A DNA stretch of 64,000 nucleotides, from the NCBI GenBank assembly GCA_965235975.1, contig CBDDZZ010000002.1, forward strand, positions 277,471 through 341,470, read 5' to 3'. Source of the DNA: Fontibacterium oligotrophicum (lineage in GTDB: Bacteria; Pseudomonadota; Alphaproteobacteria; Pelagibacterales; Pelagibacteraceae). Shown here in pieces: positions 1-8,383 of this stretch (position 1 is the stretch's first letter; every line of letters starts with the position of its first letter). The notes under the pieces were generated by a model, which saw only the letters and a list, made by a program, of their open reading frames with translations, was not told where the DNA came from and did not search any database. The translations under genes and the position numbers were made by a program.

Positions 1-36
1 GAAAGTTAACATTTACTTAAATTAAAAAATTTAAAA

Positions 37-928
37 TTAAAAACGCCACTCATTTACTTTATCAAAGATAAAGTCTCTAAAACTTTTAACTCGAGCTACA
101 TTTTTTAATGATTGCGGATATACAAAATGCGCTTCATATTTTGGACCATCCACATTTGGTAAAACTTTAATTAGAGTGCTTTTCTCTTGAACCATATAAT
201 CTGGCAGTGCTGCAAGACCAACACCACTTTCTGCAGCAAGTAATAAGGAATAAATATTATTCACTCTCATTACAGACTTTCTTTTAGTAGAATCTTTTTT
301 ACCGACTTTTAAAATCCAATCCGTTTGCGATAAAGGCGATGGAGTTCCTTTTCCATAAACAATAAATTTATGTTTATCTAAATCTTTAACAGTATTTGGA
401 TAACCATTTTCCTCTAAATATTTAGCTGATCCATAAATGTGATAATTAATATCGATTAATTTTTTTTGAATATAACTTAATTGAGTAGGTTGCCTCATCC
501 ATATTGCAACATCAGCTTCCCGTGTACTTAAATCTAATTCTTTATCTGTTACAATCACCTCAACTTCCATTTCAGGATATTTGTCCATAAATTCTTTAAT
601 TCTCGGTGATAACCAGATTCCACCAAACCCTACCACTGTTGTAACAATTAATTTTCCTGAGGGTTTATCTTTTTTCTCCATTAAGGAAGTCTCAACACCT
701 TTTAAATGTATTATGACTTCATTTGCTGTTTTAAATAAAGTTTCGCCATCTTCAGTTAAAGAAAGGCCTCTTGCATGTCTTTCAAATAGATGATGTTTTT
801 AAGGTTTGTTCTAAGGATTGAATTTGACGACTAATGGCAGATTGACTTAAATTTAAAGTTCCTGATGCTTCAGTAAAGCTTCCTGCCTGAGCAACTACAT
901 GAAATATTTTAAGTTTATCCCAATCCAT
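37..928 (-). CDS. LysR-family transcriptional regulator (one +1 frame break)
   Basis: The first part (ATG at 928) gives an N-terminal winged helix-turn-helix starting MDWDKLKIFHVVAQAGSF and running through the SAISRQIQSLEQ recognition region. The second part, in another frame, gives the periplasmic-fold effector domain ending at 37. The frames join at about 796-800, where five A on the coding strand would need to be four to give the family pattern LExxL...LFERHARGL. Repaired length is 296 residues, normal for LysR regulators. It starts two bases after acuI stops, so the two are almost certainly co-transcribed and it may control acuI; that is inference. The effector is unknown. The break may be a sequencing insertion or a real mutation. 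Confidence 0.85.
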
Positions 929-930
929 AA

Positions 931-1929
931 TTATTGATTAACGTCGATGACTACTCGACCGGCAACTTCTCCTTTTAATATTTTATCGTATGAATCTATC
1001 AGCTTTGATAAACTCCAGATTTGAGTAATTTCATCTAATTTTTTCATATCAATTAAATTTGCAGCTTGTGACCAAACAAATTCTCTTCTTTTCATGGGTG
1101 TGTCCACTGAATTAATTCCCCATAATTTAACACCACGAATGATAAAAGGCATAACCGTTGTTTCTAATTTAAAACTATTTGTAAGTCCGCATGCAGCGAC
1201 AATTCCTGTTGGTTTTGTATGCGTTAACGCTTTAGCTAAAATTTTTCCACCAACTGTATCCACTACACAGTCAAAAAGCCCTTTATCTAGTGGTCTTGTC
1301 TCTCCTTCAAACTCTGATCGATCTATGACGGCGCTTGCTCCCAGTTTTTTTAAAAAATCAGTTTTATCTTTTTTGCCTGTAAGAGCGTGAACTTTGTAAC
1401 CCATTTTTGCTAAAATCATCACCGCCACACTACCAACTCCACCTGTTGCCCCTGTTACAAGGACATCGTTTACTTTCTCACCTAATAATATTGTCTCTCT
1501 TGCCTGAACAGCAAAAGAACATAATAAAGCAGTAAAACCTGCAGTGCCAATTGCCATGGCATGTTTAGATGAAATATCTTTTGGAGCTTTAACTAAAAAA
1601 TTTGCATCAACTTTTGCATACTGCGAATAACCCCCGTAATAAATCTCACCAACTCGCCAGCCGGTTAAAATAACTTTATCGCCTATTTTAAATTTATCAC
1701 TTTTACTTTCTTCAACAGTGCCTGAAAAATCTATTCCTGGGATATGTGGATAATCTTTAACTAAGCTTCCACCATTCTTTAAAATCATTCCGTCTTTATA
1801 ATTAAAGTCTGAGTAATCTACTTTAACCAAAACATCGCCGTGTATTAAAAAACTTTTATCAATACTTTTTAATTCTCTTGTAAATTGCTCGCCAGTTTTA
1901 TTAAGAACGATTGCTTTAAAATTACTCAT
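931..1929 (-). CDS. acuI: Acrylyl-CoA reductase (NADPH), AcuI/YhdH family
   Basis: A 332-residue medium-chain dehydrogenase/reductase of the zinc-free quinone-oxidoreductase branch. The N-terminal GroES-like part carries DFNYKDGMILKNGG and PHIPGIDFSGTV, and the Rossmann part has the dinucleotide loop VTGATGGVGSVAV at about 158-170. These are AcuI/YhdH hallmarks. AcuI reduces toxic acryloyl-CoA to propionyl-CoA with NADPH and in marine bacteria is linked to DMSP and acrylate breakdown. No DMSP lyase or demethylase lies in this window, so the physiological link is inferred from the family. It overlaps the upstream zinc-finger gene by eight bases and is followed at two bases by a LysR gene. Confidence 0.85.
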   Translation of the reverse strand: MSNFKAIVLNKTGEQFTRELKSIDKSFLIHGDVLVKVDYSDFNYKDGMILKNGGSLVKDYPHIPGIDFSGTVEESKSDKFKIGDKVILTGWRVGEIYYGGYSQYAKVDANFLVKAPKDISSKHAMAIGTAGFTALLCSFAVQARETILLGEKVNDVLVTGATGGVGSVAVMILAKMGYKVHALTGKKDKTDFLKKLGASAVIDRSEFEGETRPLDKGLFDCVVDTVGGKILAKALTHTKPTGIVAACGLTNSFKLETTVMPFIIRGVKLWGINSVDTPMKRREFVWSQAANLIDMKKLDEITQIWSLSKLIDSYDKILKGEVAGRVVIDVNQ

Positions 1930-2089
1930 GATTATTTTTTTTCCTTAAAAATTTTTTTCCACAATACCCACAAACAACTTCAGATTTTTCTCCAAAATTA
2001 TAATATACGGTTGGATGCCCCACATCATCATCGCCACCATTGCAAGAAACAGATTCTATATCAGCATCAACAACGACTTGATCTAACAT
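1922..2089 (-). CDS. Small zinc-finger protein (zf-CHCC type)
   Basis: A 55-residue protein starting MLDQVVVDADIESVSCNGG. It has one Cys near residue 16, then GHPTVYY, then VVCGYCGKKF, giving the C...H...C-x2-C pattern of the short zf-CHCC family, related to the zinc-binding tail of the complex I accessory subunit NDUFS6. It is an isolated small gene in many Alphaproteobacteria and its role is not established. Its ATG is directly adjacent to the folE stop codon and its end overlaps the acuI start, so it sits in a folE-zf-acuI-lysR transcription unit. Confidence 0.8.
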   Translation of the reverse strand: MLDQVVVDADIESVSCNGGDDDVGHPTVYYNFGEKSEVVCGYCGKKFLRKKNNHE

Positions 2090-2696
2090 TTATTTCTGAC
2101 CGATATAATGAAGGAAACGATTTTGAAGGTTATGACTTTCTTTAAAAATTCCTGTAAAATAATTAGTAACTGTAGTTGCTTCATGCTTTTTAACTCCACG
2201 AGAGGTCATACAATGATGAACAGCATCAATGCTCACAGCAGCACCGTGGGCTTTTAAACCTTTAAATATTGTATTTGCAATTTCCATAGTTAATCGCTCT
2301 TGAGTTTGTAATCTTCTCGAATACGCCTCAACTACCCTTGCAAGTTTACTTAAGTCCTACAACTTTTTCATGGGGAAGATAAGCAACATGAGCAACGCCT
2401 ACGATAGGTGCCATATGATGTTCGCAATGACTATAAATTGAAATATTTTTTTGAATCACCATGTCATCATAGCCTTCAACATCACCAAAAGTTTTTTCTA
2501 AATCTTTATAAGGATCGATTAAATAACCTGAAAAGTATTCTTCAAAGGCTTTGATCACTCGCTTTGGTGTATCAATTAAACCCTCTCTTTTTGGGTTCTC
2601 CCCTGCCCAAGCAAGTAAAACTTTAATAGCAGCTTCAGCTTGTTCTCTAGTAACAGTTTTTTCTAACTTCTTTTTTATTAATTCAGTAACGCTCAT
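2090..2696 (-). CDS. folE: GTP cyclohydrolase I (one +1 frame break)
   Basis: FolE converts GTP to 7,8-dihydroneopterin triphosphate, the first step of folate synthesis. The upstream part (from 2696) includes the zinc/active-site region SIYSHCEHHMAP and ends in frame at VAYLPHEKVVGLK. The downstream part continues in the +1 frame as SKLARVVEAYSRRLQTQERL and then the C-terminal HHCMTSRGV motif. Removing one A at about 2351 (CTT-A-AGT) gives an uninterrupted 201-residue protein, the usual bacterial length. All catalytic motifs are intact once the frames are joined. It is the first gene of a minus-strand unit and is divergent from hisI. Confidence 0.92.
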
Positions 2697-2766
2697 TAAA
2701 AGTGATTATATTTTAGATTAAGTTATAATATATACTAATCCTTAAGAACAAATTAATTGTCTCATA

Positions 2767-3225
2767 ATGTTTAAAAAAAGAACTTCAATTAAGCAAGTAG
2801 AAGAAGGCAAGTATTTAAGCCCTAAATTCAATAAAGATGGCCTAATTCCAGTCATTACAACAGATCATAAGACAAAAGAAGTTCTCATGCATGGCTTTAT
2901 GAATAAGCTCGCTTTAAAAAAAACAATTGAGACTGGTGAAGCATTTTATTGGAGTAGATCAAGAAAAGCTTTATGGCATAAAGGGGCGACCAGTGGTTTT
3001 GTTCAAAAGGTAAAAGATATTAGAATTGATGATGATCAAGATGCAGTATGGATCACCGTTGATATTGGCCAAGGTGCAAGCTGTCATGTGGGTTATAAAT
3101 CTTGTTTTTACAGATCAATACCTTCAAAAACTAAAAAAAATATTAAATTAAAATTTAAAGAAAAGAGAAAAAAATTTAATCCAAATATAGTCTATAAAGG
3201 ACAACCTAATCCGACAAAATTGTAA
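2767..3225 (+). CDS. hisI: Phosphoribosyl-AMP cyclohydrolase
   Basis: HisI opens the adenine ring of phosphoribosyl-AMP in histidine synthesis. The 152-residue protein has VLMHGFMNKLALKKT, the signature YWSRSRKALWHKGATSG and the C-terminal cysteine pair SCHVGYKSCFYR. It is a stand-alone HisI with no HisE fused. The usual DCDxD motif, whose Cys is the first of three zinc-binding cysteines, reads DDDQD here, while the other two cysteines are present. It is not in a his operon: its stop overlaps the start of a 2OG oxygenase gene. Identification is firm; the metal-site variation is noted separately. Confidence 0.93.
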   Translation: MFKKRTSIKQVEEGKYLSPKFNKDGLIPVITTDHKTKEVLMHGFMNKLALKKTIETGEAFYWSRSRKALWHKGATSGFVQKVKDIRIDDDQDAVWITVDIGQGASCHVGYKSCFYRSIPSKTKKNIKLKFKEKRKKFNPNIVYKGQPNPTKL

Positions 3226-3860
3226 TGGCAAATAATGTAAATGTCTTGGCTCCCTTTGGTCCAAGAATTGCAAAATTAAAAATTCAAAAGAGTCTTATCA
3301 GCAAAATTAATAATGAAGTTGATAAAATATCTAATAATCAAAGTCTGTCAAAAAGATTTGATTATAGCAAAGAACTTGTTGGACAAGTAAGTCAAGAATT
3401 AGAGCTTCCAAAAAATTTTGTAAATAAATACTTAAAGAATTTTTTATTTCAAATGACAAAAAGTTTTATTGAAAAAACTATGAATAAAAAAATTACAAAG
3501 TTTAAAATTAATAATGTTTGGGTAGTTCGCCAATTTGAAAATGAATATAACCCTATTCATTATCATGATGGTCATATTTCTGGAGTTGGTTATCTTAAAG
3601 TTCCAAAATCTCTAAATGAGGATAAAAGATCTCACAAACATAATCTAAAGACCCATGGTACAATTGATTTTATTCATGGCTCAAGAGGTTTTTTAAATAA
3701 AAGTATTTATAATCATATTCCAAAAGTTGGTGATATGATTTTATTTCCAAATTATTTAATGCACACTGCTTATCCTTTTCAATCAGGTGATGAACGAAGA
3801 TCATTCTCATTTAATGCAACTATTGATGAAAAAATAGCAAACGTTTTTAAACATGAATAA
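3225..3860 (+). CDS. Putative 2OG-Fe(II) oxygenase
   Basis: A 211-residue protein resembling the small 2-oxoglutarate/iron oxygenases of the TIGR02466 type found in marine bacteria and cyanophages. The double-stranded beta-helix elements are visible: a His-rich metal segment HYHDGHISGVGYL near residues 112-124, a FIHGSRG turn near 149-155, FPNYLMHTAYPF with the distal His at 180, and ERRSFSFN with the Arg expected to hold 2-oxoglutarate near 191. The substrate is unknown. Its ATG overlaps the hisI stop, and its last eight bases overlap the next gene, so the three are probably translated from one message. Confidence 0.75.
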   Translation: MANNVNVLAPFGPRIAKLKIQKSLISKINNEVDKISNNQSLSKRFDYSKELVGQVSQELELPKNFVNKYLKNFLFQMTKSFIEKTMNKKITKFKINNVWVVRQFENEYNPIHYHDGHISGVGYLKVPKSLNEDKRSHKHNLKTHGTIDFIHGSRGFLNKSIYNHIPKVGDMILFPNYLMHTAYPFQSGDERRSFSFNATIDEKIANVFKHE

Positions 3861-4234
3861 AATTCCAAAACAAAAAAACGTATCTAGGAGAAGATATTGA
3901 GCCTTGTTCAATGAATCCAGTAACTGGTTGGTTTCGTGATGGCTCATGCAACACAGATAAAACTGATGTTGGAATGCATTGTGTTTGCGCAAAAGTAACA
4001 GATGATTTTTTAGTTTGGTGTAAAGAAAATGGTAACGATTTAATCACTCCTCATCCTGAATTTGGATTTGAGGGATTAAAAGATGGAGATAATTGGTGTG
4101 TTTGTGCAATTTGGGTAAAACGGGCAATCGATGCAGGTCATGGCTGTAAAATTTATCTTAGAAGAACTCATTTAAAAACCTTAGAACTCATACCCATGGA
4201 CACCTTAAAGAAGTTTGCTGTGGATATCTCATAA
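3853..4234 (+). CDS. DUF2237 family protein (one +1 frame break)
   Basis: The body reads EPCSMNPVTGWFRDGSCNT, then VGMHCVCAKVTDDFLVW, GNDLITPHPEFGFEGLKDGD and WCVCAIWVKRA, the conserved DUF2237 pattern with several invariant Cys. The natural N-terminus starts at ATG 3853 (MNKIPKQKNV) and needs loss of one base near 3883 (GTA-T-CTA) to restore the family NVLGxxxEPC segment, giving 126 residues. The function of the family is not known; the conserved cysteines suggest metal binding or redox activity, which is inference. It overlaps the end of the 2OG oxygenase gene. Confidence 0.8.
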
Positions 4235-4267
4235 TTCAAAGCTCAAATGTTCTCGTTTTGATTCCCT

Positions 4268-4289
4268 TTTGATTCCCTTTTGAATCAAA
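4268..4289 (+). terminator. Intrinsic terminator between DUF2237 and dxs
   Basis: A perfect 8-bp stem (TTTGATTC / GAATCAAA) with loop CCTTTT is followed by a T-rich stretch on the plus strand. It lies between two convergent genes and could serve either strand. The left arm is part of an 11-base direct duplication, GATTCCCTTTT, present twice in tandem just upstream. The stem is only moderately GC-rich. Confidence 0.55.
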
Positions 4290-4328
4290 TTTTCTACTTT
4301 TAAGAGTGTATGTGGATAATTAATAAAC

Positions 4329-6241
4329 TTATTTAATAATTCTTATTCCATCTTTACTGAAGAATACGTCTAAGACCTTTTGAGTAATATGCTTAGCGTT
4401 TAAGCCTGCAACATCATACATTTTTTCTGGTGTATCTTGATCAATAAAAATATCTGGAAGTATCATTGATCTAAATTTTAATCCTTTATCAAATAATTCC
4501 ATTCTCAGCTAATAAGTTTGCAACGTGCGAACCAAATCCACCAATAGAACCTTCTTCAATTGTGATTAATACTTCATGAGTATTTGCAGATTTTAAAATT
4601 AATTCTTTATCTAAAGGCTTTGCAAATCGTGCATCAATAATCGTTGTTGTTATTCCTTTATTTTTTAACTCGCTTGCTGCAATTTTGCATTCTTCTAAGT
4701 CTTGTTCCTAAACTTAATAGGCAAATTTGTTTTCCTTCTTGAATAATTCTTGCTTTTCCAATTTCGATAGTCTCTTTAATACTTGGCAACTCTACTCCAT
4801 AACCATTGCCCCTTGGATATCTAAAGGCACACGGTCGATCGTTTATTGTCACTGCAGTATTAATCATTCGAACAAGTTCAGCCTCATCACTTGCAGCCAT
4901 AACTACAAAATTTGGAAGTGTTGCTAGATAAGTAATGTCAAATGAACCTGCGTGCGTTGGACCATCTGCTCCAACTAATCCTGCACGATCAATTGCAAAT
5001 CGAACTGGAAGATTTTGAATAGCAACATCATGAACTACTTGATCATAGGCTCTTTGTAAAAATGTGGAATAAATTGTTGCAAAAGGTTTATATCCTTCTG
5101 TTGCAAGTCCTGCTGCAAAGGTTACTGCATGTTGTTCTGCAATTCCAACATCAAAGGTTCGTTTTGGAAATTTTTTTGCAAATATATCAACGCCTGTTCC
5201 AGAAGGCATTGCTCCTGTGATTGCAATAATTTTACTATCTAACTCTGCATGCTTAGCAAGGGTATCGCCATATACTTTAGTATAGGTTGGAGTATTCGCT
5301 GTTGATTTTACTTGTGCACCCGTGACAACATCAAATTTATTAACACCGTGATATTTATCATCTGAACTTTCAGCAGGTTTATAACCTTTACCCTTTTGTG
5401 TAATGGCATGAACTAAGAAAGGTCCTTTGTGAGAAGAGTCTCTTACATTTTTTAAAACTGGAATGAGTTGATCAAAATCATGCCCATTAATTGTGCCAAC
5501 ATAATAAAAACCTAATTCATCAAATAAAGTTCCCCCTACAGCAAGGCCTCTAAAATATTCTTCAAATCTTGCAGCTCTTGTTTTTATAGAACTTGGAAAT
5601 AACGATGCAATTTTCTTTAAAAATCCTCTAAATCCTATGTAAGTTTTTCCTGATAATAATTTTGCAAGGTATGATCGCATCGCACCAACGGGTGGAGCAA
5701 TAGACATGTCATTATCATTTAAGATAACGATTAATCTTGATTTCATCGAACCTGCGTTATTCATGGCTTCATAAGCCATCCCTGCGCTCATGGCGCCATC
5801 CCCTATAACAGCAATCACATTATTATTTCTATCATCTAAATCTCTTGCAACCGCCATTCCAAGTGAAGCTGATATGGAAGTTGAGCTGTGGGCTGCGCCA
5901 AAGGCATCGTAAATACTTTCAGATCTTTTTGTAAAACCAGATAAACCTCCACCTTTTCTCAAAGTTCTAATTCTGTCTCTTCGCTCTGTTAAAATTTTAT
6001 GTGGATATGCTTGATGACCTACATCCCAAACTAATCGATCTTTTGGAGTATCGAATAGATAATGAAGAGCGATGGTTAACTCCACTACGCCAAGGCCAGC
6101 ACCAAGGTGGCCTCCTGTTACTGAAACAGCGTCAATTAACTCTAATCTTAATTCATCGGCTAAAGTTTTAAGCTCAGAAACATCTAATTTTTTTAAATCT
6201 TGAGGATTATTAATTTTATCCAGTAAAGGCGTATGGGGCAT
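4329..6241 (-). CDS. dxs: 1-deoxy-D-xylulose-5-phosphate synthase (two +1 frame breaks)
   Basis: Dxs condenses pyruvate and glyceraldehyde 3-phosphate with ThDP, the entry step of the MEP isoprenoid pathway. The main part shows GGHLGAGLGVVELT, DVGHQAYPHKIL, the ThDP motif IGDGAMSAGMAYEAMNN at about 146-162 and the transketolase-like half with DRAGLVGADGPTHAG. The frame breaks at about 4696 (CTT-A-GAA) and again near 4497 (GGA-A-TTA). Removing one base at each gives TRLEECKIAASELKNKG, then LAENGLFDKGLKFRSM and the conserved ILPDIFIDQD end, a total of 636 residues as usual for Dxs. It directly follows ispA, sharing its boundary base. Confidence 0.95.
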
Positions 6242-7125
6242 TAGTGATCTCTTCTAAGTAAAAAGTTTACAGAATCTACCAAGCTATCAGCCCTTGATCC
6301 ATATTTATTTTCTAATTTATCAGTAATGTCATCCAATAACTTATAACAAAATTCAATGGTTTTATTAACACCAAGACTTTTGATAATTGTAGCCTTGCCA
6401 TTTTTTTTATCTCTTCTTGTAGGTTTGCCTGTTTTCTTTTTATCTCCATATAAATCTAAAAGATCATCAGTAATTTGAAAAAGTAGACCTATATCTAATC
6501 CAATTTTTTTTAAAGATTTTCTATGCGAATTTTTATTTGCTAAAATAGCAGCGCTTTCTGTACAAAAGCTAATTAACTCTCCTGTTTTTTTATTTTGCAT
6601 ATCGATAATTAGATTTTTATTCACTCTCATTTTTTCAAATTTAAGATCTAAAAATTGTCCACCTGCAATTCCTGAATAACCAGCTGAAGATGCTAAAGCA
6701 TTAATAAGATTAATTTTAGATTTAGTATTTATATTAATATTGTTTGAACTTAAAATTTCAAAAGCTAATGTCAGTAACGAGTTACCCGCTAAAATTGCTG
6801 TAGCCTCACCAAAGACTTTATGGGTACTTTTTTTTCCTCTTCTAAAATCATCATCATCCATACTAGGAAGGTCATCATGAATGAGTGAATAAGAGTGCAT
6901 ACACTCTACTGCAGCTCCTACCGCAATTAACTGTTTATAATTTAAATTAAAAAGTTTTCCTGAGGTAACTATTAAATAGGATCTAAATTTTTTCCCCCCT
7001 GAAAATAACCCATATTTTAAAGCTTGGAAAAGGTGTGTGTTTTGTATTCTTTTTTTTAAGTAGTTTTTAAGAAAAATGTCAACGTGACTTGCAACTTTTA
7101 CAATCTTTTTCTCAGTATCCTTCAT
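6241..7125 (-). CDS. ispA: Farnesyl/geranyl diphosphate synthase
   Basis: A 294-residue trans-prenyltransferase that elongates DMAPP with IPP. The first Asp-rich motif is DDLPSMDDDD at 84-93 and the second is DDLLD at 220-224; GGKKFR near 43-48 binds diphosphate. The DDxxxxD spacing of the first motif is typical of bacterial FPP synthases. It lies between xseB and dxs in the standard alphaproteobacterial xseB-ispA-dxs cluster and presumably shares a promoter upstream of xseB. Chain length (C15 or C20) cannot be fixed by reading alone. Confidence 0.93.
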   Translation of the reverse strand: MKDTEKKIVKVASHVDIFLKNYLKKRIQNTHLFQALKYGLFSGGKKFRSYLIVTSGKLFNLNYKQLIAVGAAVECMHSYSLIHDDLPSMDDDDFRRGKKSTHKVFGEATAILAGNSLLTLAFEILSSNNININTKSKINLINALASSAGYSGIAGGQFLDLKFEKMRVNKNLIIDMQNKKTGELISFCTESAAILANKNSHRKSLKKIGLDIGLLFQITDDLLDLYGDKKKTGKPTRRDKKNGKATIIKSLGVNKTIEFCYKLLDDITDKLENKYGSRADSLVDSVNFLLRRDH

Positions 7126-7127
7126 TG

Positions 7128-7382
7128 TTAGGAATTTTTAATAAATTCCTTAGTTGAAAATTTACCATCTTTATCAATTGTAATTTGTTCAACTTTTAAT
7201 GTGGCCTCTTTTAATTTAGTTTCGCAATGATTTTTAAGATGAACACCACGAGTATATTCATCAATGGACTCTTCAAGATTAATTGATCCATCCTCTAACT
7301 TACTTACAATTTCTTCCAGTTGCTCTAGAGCTTCTTCGAAAGATAACTTGGTAATATCTGGAGAAATGTTAGATTTTTTCAT
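7128..7382 (-). CDS. xseB: Exodeoxyribonuclease VII small subunit
   Basis: An 84-residue helical protein with LSFEEALEQLEEIVSKLEDG and LEESIDEYTRGVHLKNHCE, the conserved XseB pattern. Several copies bind XseA to make exonuclease VII, which degrades single-stranded DNA. It is the first gene of xseB-ispA-dxs, two bases before ispA. The large subunit xseA is not in the window. Confidence 0.93.
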   Translation of the reverse strand: MKKSNISPDITKLSFEEALEQLEEIVSKLEDGSINLEESIDEYTRGVHLKNHCETKLKEATLKVEQITIDKDGKFSTKEFIKNS

Positions 7383-7426
7383 ATAAATATCAATTTTAAA
7401 AAATACTCTTTTATATTAATTAATTA

Positions 7427-8383
7427 ATGAAAAATATCTATTCAAATATTTATAAACCTACAAACAATAATTTACATAAAGCAAAGATTATCCTTGATAA
7501 AGGAGACGTCGTTGCAGTGCCAACCGAAACCGTCTATGGACTAGCCGCCAATGCTTACAACTCTAAGGCTATAAAAAAAATATATGCTTTAAAAAAACGT
7601 CCAAGCAACAATCCATTAATTATTCATTTTAAAAATATCGAAGATATAAAAAAAGAAGTAGTGATTAATAAAAATTTTCTAAAATTAGTTAAAAAGTTCT
7701 CACCAGGTCCTTTAACTTATATCTTAAAAAAAAAATCTAATTCGAAAATAGTAAAAATTTCAAATAATGGGCTTAAAACCCTTGCTGTGAGAATTCCAGA
7801 GGAAAAAAATATCTTAAAATTATTAAGTATTTTAAAATATCCTTTGGCCGCACCAAGTGCTAACCGGTCAAAATCATTAAGCCCAACCTCACCCAATCAC
7901 GTCTTTGATGAATTTGGAAAAAATTTAAAAATGATTATTGATGGAGGGGTATGTAAAATAGGAGTTGAGTCTACTGTCATTGATTTAACTGGTCATCCTA
8001 AAATTTTAAGAGAGGGAGGACTTTCCTCTGATGTTATTGAAAAGTTTTTAAAAATAAAGTTTTCTAACATTAAAAATAAAGTCATTAAATCACCTGGACA
8101 AATTGGTCTTCATTACTCGCCTGGTATTCCAATTTACATGAATAGAGAGCAAGCAACAGTGGATGGAGCATTAATTACTTTTGGTAGTAAAAAACATAAT
8201 GATCGCAAAACTTTTAATTTAAGTATAAAAGGAAATTTGAAAGAAGCCGCTAAAAATTTTTTTAACACCTTAAGAATAATTAAAAATAAAAAATTTAAAA
8301 CTATCAGTGTTAATAAAATTCCAAATATAAATTTAGGCAAAGCAATTAACGAAAGATTAAAGAGAGCAGCGTATTATGAGTGA
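7427..8383 (+). CDS. L-threonylcarbamoyladenylate synthase (Sua5)
   Basis: This enzyme makes threonylcarbamoyl-AMP from Thr, bicarbonate and ATP for the t6A37 modification of ANN-decoding tRNAs. The N-terminal YrdC/TsaC domain has VVAVPTETVYGLAANA, LKKRPSNNPL and APSANRSKSLSPTSP, followed by GVESTVIDL and ILREGG. The 318-residue length and the C-terminal extension containing SPGQIGLHYSPGIP mark the longer Sua5 form rather than short TsaC. The C-terminal Sua5 domain looks somewhat reduced. It overlaps the next ABC transporter gene by eight bases. Confidence 0.92.
   Translation: MKNIYSNIYKPTNNNLHKAKIILDKGDVVAVPTETVYGLAANAYNSKAIKKIYALKKRPSNNPLIIHFKNIEDIKKEVVINKNFLKLVKKFSPGPLTYILKKKSNSKIVKISNNGLKTLAVRIPEEKNILKLLSILKYPLAAPSANRSKSLSPTSPNHVFDEFGKNLKMIIDGGVCKIGVESTVIDLTGHPKILREGGLSSDVIEKFLKIKFSNIKNKVIKSPGQIGLHYSPGIPIYMNREQATVDGALITFGSKKHNDRKTFNLSIKGNLKEAAKNFFNTLRIIKNKKFKTISVNKIPNINLGKAINERLKRAAYYE

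Noticed and set aside
1885..2145. A plus-strand ORF rich in His and Gln
   Set aside because: It is antisense to the zinc-finger gene and the acuI and folE ends, has low-complexity composition and no ribosome site; an antisense shadow.
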